Below are positions 12,112 through 21,966 of a stretch of 64,000 nucleotides of DNA, piece by piece. Where the stretch lies: assembly GCA_000827325.1 (NCBI GenBank), contig KN832882.1, positions 227,050-291,049 of the forward strand, read 5' to 3'. Within the stretch, counting starts at the first letter, position 1. Every line of letters begins with the position of its first letter. This DNA is from Oidiodendron maius Zn (lineage: Eukaryota; Ascomycota; Leotiomycetes; Myxotrichaceae). The notes under the pieces are model-generated. The model was not told where the DNA came from, ran no database searches, and was given only the letters and a program-made list of their open reading frames with translations. The position numbers and the translations under genes are program-made.

Positions 12112-12550
12112 TTATCGGCTTTCGGAACAGTTCAGATTCCCATAAGACCCCGGGATATAGTACGTATGGTTTCCAGGATCACTTAACAAATTGACCTGTT
12201 GTGTCCATTCCCAACTTAGCAGGAGGGAAGACAGTTCAGAAACCACGTAGGAATCGATTACGGAGTTAATACCAGCAACTCTGATGGTTAATTGGCAATA
12301 TTGATCAGTCAGAGCTGTGCGGTTGACGACTTTTACTCTGACACTACTGCCGAAATGCAGAGGGAATCCGAGCTTCCGGGCTCGATCGAGGAAGAAGGTT
12401 GTGCAAGCTACTTCCGTCAATCTTCACTCGTGTCAGCTCCATTGGTCCCCTTGCTAATACTATCACCGCTCTGGTGTAGAATGTATGACTCCTGCTGCTA
12501 TCAACGGACAGCTCCCTCCTAGAACCGTCACAGTTCAAAGGTAACAACAT
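12112..12550 (-). pseudogene. Retropepsin-like (Ty3/gypsy pol-type) fragment
   Basis: Two overlapping minus-strand frames (12550-12344 and 12420-12112) together resemble the aspartyl-protease-like segment of fungal retroelement polyproteins. A KIDGSSLHNLLP strand is followed after a frame change by FGSSVRVKVVNRT, CQLTIRVAGI and SELSSLLLSWEW. The position of the catalytic Asp-Thr/Ser-Gly reads DGS. No reverse transcriptase or LTR is seen next to it. The assignment rests on pattern memory and could be wrong. Confidence 0.4.
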
Positions 12551-12571
12551 AAGTTAGTTGTGATAAGTGCA

Positions 12572-12930
12572 AATATTAGTCATCTGGTTAGCTTTAGGCT
12601 ATAGTCACTAAATTTACAGAGGACAATCGCTAAATTTATAGGGCATACTCACTATAAACTCTATACCAACTCTTAATTATACTTATTTATTTACCTAATC
12701 GCGAACTAGAAATATTAAACATTACTATAGTGTATTACTACTAAGATTAGATAGTATTATAGCTAATACTAATGTATACTATTATTAAGGTTATAGTACA
12801 ATATTATAAAAGTTTATAGCAATTATCACTAAGGTTATAGTGTTCCATTACTGAGGTTATAGTGTACTCCCACTAGAACTCTAGTGCATTATCACTAATT
12901 TACACTGAAGCTAACCAGATGACTAATATT
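12572..12930. mobile_element. 359-bp MITE with perfect 23-bp inverted ends
   Basis: The left end AATATTAGTCATCTGGTTAG (plus CTT; 12572-12594) is the exact reverse complement of 12908-12930. The outermost AATATT is itself palindromic and may be part of the target site. The interior is AT-rich, has no coding frame and repeats a GGTTATAGT motif several times. It lies about 290 bp upstream of the Hsp70-like gene. Confidence 0.85.
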
Positions 12931-13223
12931 CACACCACATGAAGCCGAAAAGAGTAATTGATATGCGGTGGTGCGAATGTAACAGGAGCCCATACGTGTA
13001 GGGAACCCAGCACAAAGGAGGAAACTAGCAAACTGCACCGCTCTCAGTGAATACCATGCTCTTTAGAATGACTATGAACATGGATCCGGTGGCCTGTAGC
13101 GGTGATGGTCGTGTTAGTGGTATCAGGTTGAAAGGACAGATTTCGTCAAATGTTAGGTAAGGAAGGCATCGAATCACGTCCTAAATTCTGTAATTTTCAT
13201 CGAAATAATCTTCTGCCGACTAG

Positions 13224-13988
13224 ATGCCGTTGCGAAGACCCACAACCACCTCTTTCCTTGGATTTGTGTTTGTTTTATGTCTTGCGATAATATTCGGCCC
13301 CAAGTATAAGCCCGTTCCATATACAAAACATTCCACAACTTTTCCACCAGTGGAACATTCTAGTGGTAAACAAACCATTTCCCAGGAGGCAATCAGTCCT
13401 AATCAACCCGTCATCCGTGGAGCTGCTATACAAGATAGTGTCATATCATCACACGAGCACAGTGGTGAAGATGCTCCCATTACAGATTGTTCATGGGGCC
13501 CGTCTAGGCTCCCACTAAGCCTAGGGATTGAGTCTGGCGAATGTATTTTCACAAGGATGATCTCGCGACATACGATCTGGCCGATACGCAGTACACGCCC
13601 ATTTATCACTATTAGAGACAATCAGGAAAAAGTCATGATCAGGATCTTGGAAGGTGAGAGAGCCATGGCCAGTGGGAATAGACTGCTCGGGACACTCGAG
13701 CTCTCAGGACTGCCTCCCGAGCCGCAGGGTGCACTGGAAATCACGGTGGTGTTTGAAGTAGATGAAAATATGATCCTCACGGTTATGGCAACGGAAAAAG
13801 AAAGCGGAAGGGATACAAGTCTCACAATATCGGGTTTTGGTATGGATCGATATACGGTGGATGAGGTCGACGCGATTGTCGGTAAGGCGGAGGAGTATTA
13901 TGAAAAAGACAAGCTGCTGTTACAAGAGTGTTGGATTAATGTACAAGATGGTGAAGAAGAACATATGTACGGGGTGATAGCCAAATGA
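13224..13988 (+). CDS. Signal-anchored stand-alone Hsp70 substrate-binding domain protein
   Basis: A 254-aa intronless frame; an in-frame TAG sits immediately before the ATG. Residues about 10-26 are hydrophobic (FLGFVFVLCLAIIFG), predicting a signal peptide or anchor. A low-complexity linker follows. Residues about 63-70 (RGAAIQ) match the last helix of an Hsp70 nucleotide-binding domain. Residues about 96-205 match the beta substrate-binding domain: LPLSLGIE, MISRHT, ILEGERAMASGNRLLG, LSGLPPEPQG. A short start of the alpha lid (TVDEVDAIVGKAEEYYEKDK) precedes the stop. The ATPase domain is absent and none is recognised upstream. A normal Hsp70 is about 640-670 aa and needs the ATPase cycle for refolding, so if made this would be a passive peptide-binding protein in the secretory pathway, or else a remnant. 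Confidence 0.75.
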   Translation: MPLRRPTTTSFLGFVFVLCLAIIFGPKYKPVPYTKHSTTFPPVEHSSGKQTISQEAISPNQPVIRGAAIQDSVISSHEHSGEDAPITDCSWGPSRLPLSLGIESGECIFTRMISRHTIWPIRSTRPFITIRDNQEKVMIRILEGERAMASGNRLLGTLELSGLPPEPQGALEITVVFEVDENMILTVMATEKESGRDTSLTISGFGMDRYTVDEVDAIVGKAEEYYEKDKLLLQECWINVQDGEEEHMYGVIAK

Positions 13989-14522
13989 AGCGACTCGTAA
14001 AAATTCCAGTAATCGTGTGATTGAACCCGCGGAGATGGACAGCAAATTGGAAAGACAAAGGAAACGGCTTTTTCTTTTTTCACTCGTTTTTGCAGGGAAT
14101 TATACCATCCAACTGGGCTATGATGACAGTGCAGCATGGTCTTTTGAAACTTTCAAGAAAGTTTGCGTAGACAAGTTTTTTGACTTAACATAGCTTTAGA
14201 TAGTGGGAATGAATTTAGTATTAATTTCAAGGTTCCTCATAGTGGGGAGGTTTACAGATCTCCGATCTGTAGTTGACTCTGGGTGTTGCAACAAATGGGT
14301 CACAGGTAGTGCGGGATAAGGTAAGTGGTAATTGAATGGATATTCTGAAGCTACTAAGGAGTAAAGTACTTTTAAGATGATCATAGAATATTTCTCTGTA
14401 ACCTAATATATAACGAGATACTATTTTGTGGGAGGGATGAATAATCCCACCTCTGAGGGCTTATGACTTTGATGAGCTCCATAGAAAATGGGCAAAAATT
14501 GGCTCTGCTCTGTAATGACAAT
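13989..14522. other. Intergenic, nothing recognised
   Basis: No gene is seen between the Hsp70-like frame and the inverted-repeat element. Confidence 0.4.
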
Positions 14523-15242
14523 TAATCGCGAGGTTTCCACCTTTCTCGCCCAGTTTTTCCCTAACTAGGCGAGGTACAGCGAAAACGACCGTTCAGCGAA
14601 AACGCCTATCCCTATACAATATTAGATACAACCCTCTTCTTTAGCTAAAACGGTCGCTATATCATTGTTTTTGGGTTAGCTAAAAGAAAAATCACTGGAG
14701 GTTAGCTTATCTCGATCAGAGGCAATATAGGTGCACAGGTTGTAGTCGGATATCAAGGTGAAACTCAGTGTTATATTGGCTATTGAGTGATGCAGATACA
14801 ACTAAGGGGATTAGACTACAGAACACAACGCTTATTATATATTGACAATATTTGAAATGGAGTTGACGACTTGATTCCTAAAACTAGAGGGAGGAGCTAC
14901 CCTATATATATATATCTAAGGGTCGCATAAGCAACGTGGCTGTGCTGTACAGTGTTGCGTATACTGTCGCACTAATCCTTTCTAGACAACACTCAACATA
15001 ATATACCTGCTTATATGGCAACATGCGTAAGCCATTACGACTATACAGTCGTATGCTATTGCGTATGTTGCCACTAATCCTGAGACATCGTGACATATGT
15101 GCTTGAAGCCCTAGTCAATAACTTATAATGGTCGTGGTGGTGCTAGTATTGAATTACTAGTAAAATTTATAGGGATGGGCGTTTTCGCTGTACCTCGCCT
15201 AGTTTTTCCTAAACTAGGCGAGAAAGGTGGAAGCCTCACAAT
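14523..15242. mobile_element. 720-bp inverted-repeat element with hairpin-bearing ends
   Basis: The left end (14523-14620) and the reverse complement of the right end (15165-15242) match closely: TAATCGCGAGG/TAATTGTGAGG, then TTCCACCTTTCTCGCC and GGCGAGGTACAGCGAAAACG. Each end holds its own hairpin; on the right, CTCGCCTAGTTT and AAACTAGGCGAG flank TTCC (15194-15222). An interior block around 14940-15080 has direct and inverted copies of GCGTATGTTGCCACTAATCC-like sequence. No transposase frame is present, so this is a non-autonomous DNA element. The superfamily is not identified. Confidence 0.8.
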
Positions 15243-17779
15243 TAGTGTATCCTTCCTAACGCTTCCGCCTTCTGCCACATATTTAACGTGCATAAAGACG
15301 TGTGCACCGGTTGTGTGGGGGGCTCGCGGATGATGTCCCGGTTACGCGAATCACTTTATCAGTCATCTTTGTTGACCAAGTCTTCATCTTGGATGATTTG
15401 GAGCACGGTGGGACGCGCATCGCCTTCTCCTTTGGGGCATTTTATGTAGAGCCTCATAAGGTCTTGTTGGAGAGGACATTTTTTAAGGGATGAGGTCCTC
15501 TTTGAGTACCTTGTTTTGCCCCCGAATTGACCACAGAGCCTTTGTTTTCCGCTCTTTGAGGCTGCTCAGATTCAGAACGCAAGTGGGGATTATGAGATTT
15601 ATGACTGTTGCGACTACAGTTAGCGATTAGCAGTCTGTGATCCACCGAATTTGATGCTTAACAGACACGACTTTGTTGTTAGGTAAATTGGATTTAACAG
15701 TGATCCGGGTGCCGACACACTGGGACGGGAAAAGTGGGGGTGCAATTACCCCTCTGGTTGCTCGCAGGTCGCTGAGCATGCTACTCTTCTGCCGCCCAAG
15801 GATGCGATTGGCCCTGTCAGCCAGAAGTAGGAGGAGGCCGGGGAGGATCGTGCATGATCAATGCCATGAATCCCCAGCTTACGGGAACGATTTAAATATA
15901 GCCAGCTCCCCCTATGCGTACCTCGGCCCGGTGGATTCATATTCTCACAGTATTAAGAACAGATCAAAGGGGCTTTATATCACGCTCGTGCGTTCGGGAC
16001 GGTTATTATAGCAGGTGGACTTATTCTCTAGTTTCCCGCATGCAGTGCTTACTCTGAAGAGGCAAAGTACCTAAGACCCGTTCCGAGTGGACATACGGGT
16101 GCTACAAGTACTTAATGAATACTTCGCCACGAGGCAAACCCTGAAAGCGAACCAACAGCTGGCACCTAAGGATGTGAAACCCCTGGAGCGGACGACGACT
16201 TACCTCGCAGGTTCATAAGCAAGGTAAAGAAGATCGGAAGATTGAGCGCAGGGGGCGGCTGAGGGACGCCTGGTGGGGATAAATGAAGTATCACGTGAGG
16301 GCTGTGTCTTTTCAGGTAAGAATGCTCTGATCTTCTAAAGGTGGTGGGTATACTTCGTGACTAGACTAGAATTCCAAATACCGTCTCAGATAAAGAGGTG
16401 TCAGCATCCATAACATATGCTGCTTCATACAATCCTTTATGTTAGTATTCATGGCTTCAGCATCAATATTTGAGCTGGTTACTCAGCACCGAAACTGGGC
16501 TAGCCTTCCGGATACGGCAACAGGGGGTGAAACCCCTGGAGCATACGGCGACTTGCCTCGATAGGTTCGTAAGACAAGTCGGAAGATTGAGCGCAGGGGC
16601 TGGCTGCAAGGTCTTGCGCGTTGCACCATGTCCTCTCAGCTTGATTCCGGGACGGCTTGGAACTAAAAAGAAAAAGGCCATCTCTAAACCCAAGGACAGG
16701 GATTTCGCACCCTGCCGCTGTTGTCAGGAGATGATCGTGCAGCAAAACCCAGGGATCATCCTACTCAAAGATGGGGACGATTCCAAATGGTGGAGATCCA
16801 GGATCGCGGGGTTGGAAGTGTGTATAATGGGTAAATTTTTACTGGTCGTCCTTTATGCACCATACTATCCCCCGAATAAAGGTCACCTCTCTTCGCCCTA
16901 AAGCTGCTTCGTAAGAGTACCTCGAAGGATTCTGTAAGCTCTGGTTGGACGCAAAGGGCAAAAATCCTTGAGCTTAACTGGTCTGCTTTAAGCGGTTCGA
17001 AAGATCCAAAGCGGAGAGGAGACCATTATTCAGTTGGGGGGGAGGATAGTACTACGCCAGACTAGGGTCAATCGGTAAGATATTATAAATTGTGGAACTA
17101 TAGAGAGAACATCTCCCAAACTCTTTGTATGCGGAGAAAACTATATTAATTAGGTCTAGTGAGGTCTTTTTTGGGGGGGGGGGGGGGTTCCTAATGCTCT
17201 CCGGCGCCCCTGGGACGTCGTACATACTCCACTTCTGTGGCAAATGTTATCTAACTAAGAAAAGTAAACGAACCGATATTTCCCGAGTAATGATAGGATG
17301 ATACTTTACGGTTGGAATGGGCTTAGCCACAGAGTGGGGGGTTATGTACAATTTCCAAGGGCGCGGATGGTCGCATGGCGACTAGGATAAGAAAAGGGCG
17401 GGATTTGTGTAGCTGATTCGTATTCGAGAGCTAATGAGAAGAATGGATAAAGTATCAGGCGGACGCTTGGCGGAACCTGCCGACCCTCCGTGGCCGCTTT
17501 CCGTGCGGGCCAGTCCTACCCACCCCTCTAAGTACTGTACAAAAAGCGGCTGGAGCTCATAGCCGCCAATATCTAGGCTGGATCAAAAGGGAGGCACCTA
17601 AGCCTTAACTCATCGATGGACCTCCCACTCCTGCCCATACTAATCACTCATCTCTCTTCTCCAGGACCACAGAGTTGTCTGGAGCAAAATACACACATGT
17701 TGAATTCACAGCCAACGGCGTTGCAACGCAGGGCCGGTTATTTCTCCGGCTTCTCTTTGTCTTCGCGTCCGCATCCAGC
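15243..17779. other. Gene-free region with degenerate repeats
   Basis: Several medium-length frames occur (for example 16470-16901), but none has a recognisable domain, intron signals or a plausible start. The stretch contains a pair of direct repeats (separate entry) and a 15-nt G homopolymer at 17173-17187. It may be eroded transposon DNA. The last few hundred bases should hold the receptor promoter. Confidence 0.45.
16174..16605. repeat. Pair of diverged direct repeats
   Basis: Copies at 16174-16260 and 16527-16605 share GTGAAACCCCTGGAGC at the start and TCGGAAGATTGAGCGCAGGG near the end, with substitutions and small indels between. They are about 353 bp apart in the same orientation. They probably derive from a degraded repeated element. 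Confidence 0.65.
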
Positions 17780-19455
17780 ATGCAATTCTCCAGATGTTTA
17801 GCTTTCGTCTCTCTCTTCTCCGCCGCGCTGGCCCAAGTAGATCTTCAACTTGTCGTCGCTGAGCTTCCTCCTTGCGCCGTGAGCTTTTCAGCCCCCCTCC
17901 TCGCTCAACCCAACCCCCTAACCTCTTCAGTTGCAATGTTCATTGCAGACGCTTCCATCGGCAGGATGCCTTCCACAAAACATTTCCACCTGCCTCTGCA
18001 CGAATGCGACCTTGCATGGTCAGCTCTCCGTCTGCGTTCAAAATTCATGTAACGAAACAGAGATAATCAGTACGCGTCAATCCCTGGACTCTCCGTCTTG
18101 CAATGCTGAGTGTTTCTAGCGACGCTAGCAGTGTCGCAAGATCTTATTTGCAAAGGTATTCCGTATCCATCTCGAAGCGAAGAGATTGCCCGAACGATTA
18201 GCATTATATCGGCGATTGGCTTTGTCATAGTTACACTTAGACTCACTTCCCGACTCCTCGTGACGCACATGTGGTGGGATGATTGGGCCGTCATTGCAGC
18301 TTCCGTGAGTGGTCGTCTACGCAGGAATCATTCTTAACGCATGCTAATCTGTGGGCAGGCATTTATGTTTCCGATGTCAGCTATCGCGATATATTGTGTG
18401 TGCCACTCCCTGCCTAGTCGTTCCTGATGGAGATTAATATAAGAGCAAATAGCGACTACAAAAGGTTTTGGAACACATTCTTGGGACGTTCCGCCAGGGG
18501 ATGTACATCTGCTACTGGTGATATACTACGTGGCACAACTCTTCTATGTGGTGGCCCAACCTCTAGCCAAGATCTCGATCCTTCTCCTCTTTCTGCGTAT
18601 CTTTCCAGATGATCGCTTCCGGTTTGTTACGAAGATTGCTATAGCCCTGATGGTCCTCCAAACTATTGCATTCTCTATTTCTATTACTCTGCAATGTACC
18701 CCAGTCAGCGCAGTCTGGGATATAACGAGAAAAGGGAAGTGTATCAATTCAAGTGCGGTGGTTGCTGCAGGGGCCGGATTTAGCATTTTCGAAGATCTTG
18801 TAATTATCTTGCTCCCGGTGCCACAGTTGAAGCAACTGAATTTTAGTTTGTGGAGGAGGCTGGCCGTCATAGCTATGTTTGCTATGGGTTCGTTGTATGT
18901 GGCCTCTAAGCCGTTTTCAGATCTCCCTTTTGCTTTTGTCAGGCATTGACTTCATATAGTGCGTGTATAACGAGCATGATCCGCTTGAAGTACCTAGCCT
19001 CCTACTCAGTTAGGGCTGTTGACGAACCATGTACGTATCTACGTCCTTTATTACCTCCACATACTGACATCGACACAGGGGACAGTGTCGACATAATCAT
19101 CTGGTCCATCCTCGAAACCTACACCGCAGTGATCTGCGCCTGCCTTATAACCATCCGGCCACTTCTCGCTAAGTACATGCCTTCAATCTTCAAGAGCGGG
19201 AACGCGAGCACCCCATACTTCGCTACCTCCCTGCCCCACATCTCTTCGCAGCAGTTAAGTACCCTACCTTCCGGGAGGGTAGACTCTCTGTTTGCAGAAC
19301 CCGGATGGACCCCGAACATCGGACCCGTGATCGAATTCAAAGACCCGGAGAGCGGCAGGGCGCAGACGCACTGGGAGAGCTCTTATGGCGAGGGGGGTAA
19401 CAAACAGAGCACCATAAAAGTGACCAAGATTGACGACGTACATGACCGCACCTGA
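17780..19455 (+). CDS. CFEM-domain PTH11-type seven-transmembrane receptor
   Basis: A cell-surface receptor of the fungal PTH11-like class, with an extracellular eight-cysteine CFEM domain then seven membrane helices. Ligand unknown. Seven exons are inferred: 17780-17878, 17931-18069, 18120-18304, 18359-18397, 18446-18894, 18960-19030 and 19079-19455, giving 452 aa with every phase consistent. The signal peptide is at residues 1-19. The CFEM cysteines lie in LPPCA, CSLQTLPSAGC, STCLCTN and VCVQNSC. Typical PTH11 motifs follow: YPSRSEEIARTI, WWDDWAVIAA, FGTHSWDVPP, YYVAQLFYVVAQPLAKISIL, SMIRLKYL and WDSVDIIIWSILE. The cytoplasmic tail is about 100 residues and polar. Exon 4 is only 39 nt, and its donor (TGT-GTGTGC) is the weakest splice call. 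Confidence 0.9.
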
Positions 19456-19900
19456 AAGATATGTGGTATATATTCTCGTGTTGATGGAGGAATGAGCTCA
19501 GGATCGTACTGGCCAGTGTCAACCGCCTGGCTATGTGAGACGTTGCGCGTATCATTTTATGTCTCACAAATATTGGATCCGATAGGGGATGGCGAGGCGA
19601 GGAATTGGGCGTGTTTCTCCATTGTTTCGACACAGCCCATCGTCTTTGTTGCTTGTCATTGCTGGTTCATTTCCTGATATGTATCACTCCTCGTCGGGCA
19701 GACGACCCGTCATTGGTGCTACTGCCCCTCCAATCTTTTTTGTAGTGCTTTCTTTGGGGCGAAGGGTGGGGGAGGCGTTCAAGAGAACAACTATGGCAAC
19801 ATAAAGAGTATATTTGATACTACTAAAATTAATATAACAATAGCCTTGTAATGATATCTAGATATACTGCCTTTTGGCACGAGGGACGCGCTCGCAACCC
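19456..19900. other. Convergent intergenic spacer
   Basis: Lies between the 3' ends of the receptor and regulator genes. No gene is recognised. Confidence 0.4.
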
Positions 19901-21484
19901 TTATGCCAGACTGACCCACTTTCCCCTGAGTGGTGTCTCACGCTGCAGCTCTAGATCCCACGAGCGATACTTATCCGCAACTAGTTTCGTCGCAAGTCTC
20001 ACGCTTCCGAGATTTCTTGACTTCAGGATATCATTGAGTCGCCCGAGGACAAAGCGACGATGTTCCTCATTCGCTGGGCTTGCGTTTCCTAGGACGAAGA
20101 GAGGCCACAATAGAGTTGGGGAATTGGTGAGGGAAGAGAGCTGTTCAATGACAGATGTGACAAGAGTGGATTTGCAAGAGACGAGGGAGGAGGCGCAAGC
20201 TGAAGGGGAGGGTGGAATGAGAATGGAGAGCCGCTCGTGGAGGTAGATAAGAGCCGTTTGTCGTTTGACCTCTGCAATTTGTGAGAGGTAGGTGCTGTCA
20301 GACGCAGCGGGCGTGATCTGCTGGATAGTGTATAGAGAGTGTTCTAGCTCGTTGCGTATTGAGGTCAAATCCGTGATTTCGGTGGGCGTCATACGCCTTT
20401 CACTAAGTATCGCCGTAGTGTCTGATGCCAAGTTGGAGATCTGATTGATTATATCCAAAAGGCCGCGCGAACAACCCATCAGTGGGTCAATTTCCTGGAT
20501 GCAGTCATCCTCGAGCCAGGTATATTTATCGCCCGAAGTCCTAAACGTGCCGGCAGTGTGACCCATGATGTGATGCGCCACAAAGTACATTTGGCAGAAC
20601 TTCCGCAACTGCTGGCTTTCTGTGAAGTCGCATCTGAGATGTTCCATGACCCTAAGGCCACTCTTTAGGTGGGTCATCCAAGACTCATCGCAGCCATCGG
20701 AAATGTCGTAGAAACACAGCATTAGTATCGTGGCGATAAATGGCCAGTTCACATCCCCCGAGCTGATACTTTCTCGCAATCCTTTTAAAGTTTTCGTTTT
20801 GTACAATAAGGCGTCCTTCTCAAACCTCCTGTCATTGAGAAGACGCAGTTGATTTGCTGAAACGGACAAGATAGCGTTGTATAGTGGTGGATATACGAAG
20901 CTCATGGGCGTTATATAATAAAGATATGGATTATAGGTCGCACTGAGAGAACATGATGGACAGATGCTCGAAATGAAGTAGTCGAAAAGGTAAGAATCAT
21001 GCGATGAAAATACAAAAGGCGATAGGCACCGTTCCAGCGCTGGATTAGAATCTTGTGGATGCTTGGTAGGAATTAGTTCCGAAGACATCTCAAATGTCGT
21101 ATGCGCAGTAGTTGTTGTTTCCGTGTCCTGACACAGTAACTCATTCCCTTCGTCGTGACCCTCGAAGTCGCTGCAAGTTGTGTGGAGGAAAATTGGTTCG
21201 ACGTTGGCTATAGAGACGAAAATTTGCCCTTCTTGATTACCTCTTTTGATTTTTTTCTGTCCATTCTTACACCATTTTCCTTCGCGACCCAGGGATATAC
21301 CTCGCTGGACAGCATCCTCTTGCCAAAGTAATCTTATCTCATAGGAGCATGGCAGCTTCAATCTCATACATCGCGCACAGTGTGGTTGCTCTTTAGTGCA
21401 TCGCACATGTTTATCTTTACAAGTCCAGCAGCCTGTTCGGCCACGAGACTCGGCTTTATATGGCACGCACTGCCTACGTGACAT
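19901..21484 (-). CDS. Zn2Cys6 transcription factor
   Basis: A nuclear DNA-binding regulator of 527 aa encoded by one uninterrupted exon. The binuclear zinc cluster is complete at residues 19-46 with spacing C-X2-C-X6-C-X6-C-X2-C-X6-C (CWTCKDKHVRC then CARCMRLKLPC). A basic stretch (KKIKRG) follows. The rest resembles the fungal C6 regulator middle region, with LRLLNDRRFEKDALLYKTKTL and LMLCFYDISDG segments and a C-terminal helical part. It lies next to the flavoenzyme, permease and oxoprolinase genes, all possible targets. A CGG/CCG palindrome in the permease-oxoprolinase promoter is the kind of site such proteins bind. That this factor binds there is inference. No lesion seen. Confidence 0.9.
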   Translation of the reverse strand: MSRRQCVPYKAESRGRTGCWTCKDKHVRCTKEQPHCARCMRLKLPCSYEIRLLWQEDAVQRGISLGREGKWCKNGQKKIKRGNQEGQIFVSIANVEPIFLHTTCSDFEGHDEGNELLCQDTETTTTAHTTFEMSSELIPTKHPQDSNPALERCLSPFVFSSHDSYLFDYFISSICPSCSLSATYNPYLYYITPMSFVYPPLYNAILSVSANQLRLLNDRRFEKDALLYKTKTLKGLRESISSGDVNWPFIATILMLCFYDISDGCDESWMTHLKSGLRVMEHLRCDFTESQQLRKFCQMYFVAHHIMGHTAGTFRTSGDKYTWLEDDCIQEIDPLMGCSRGLLDIINQISNLASDTTAILSERRMTPTEITDLTSIRNELEHSLYTIQQITPAASDSTYLSQIAEVKRQTALIYLHERLSILIPPSPSACASSLVSCKSTLVTSVIEQLSSLTNSPTLLWPLFVLGNASPANEEHRRFVLGRLNDILKSRNLGSVRLATKLVADKYRSWDLELQRETPLRGKWVSLA

Positions 21485-21966
21485 ATTGCATGCAGGTTAT
21501 GTTTTAAATTCCGTTGAAAGTGGGGAGATGGCGTGCCGGGCTTCCACAAGATACCAGGTTGGATGATCATTAGACCAGATCCGTTCAGAAGAATAAGGCC
21601 ATGCTTGAAATAGCGACTGGAAGTTGATTTTGATTTCATCAGTGAAATTGGTTCGCGCTAATCGAGGTAATTCTCATATACATGAGGATGAGGTGATGTC
21701 ACACGGGTCAACACTACAACACCACAACAAAGTGCTGCTTATTAATCAGAGTCGCTTACTGTTGCACAATAGGTGTATTTACGCAACCGTAAAATTGTGC
21801 TGCGGACCTTTCGGCGCAGATAAAAGGGGGGGGTCTAGAGGGCAGCAGCAATACAACAATTTGACGTATTCTGCGACACTTACAGGCCCGAAAACAACTC
21901 CTAGCAGCTGTGTGATTCATTACATCACTGGTTAGTACATATTGTCCTCTATTTCCTATATATGTG
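21485..21966. other. Intergenic, regulator promoter
   Basis: Holds the 5' side of the Zn2Cys6 gene and the 3' side of the oxidase gene. No further gene is seen. Confidence 0.4.

Noticed and set aside
15673-16901. Frames of 112 and 143 codons
   Set aside because: Lack recognisable motifs and sit on degenerate repeat DNA; I could not support a retroelement protein call.
16990-17010. GGTTCGAAAG considered as a tRNA T-loop (also 50169-50180)
   Set aside because: No acceptor stem or anticodon arm could be folded around either site.
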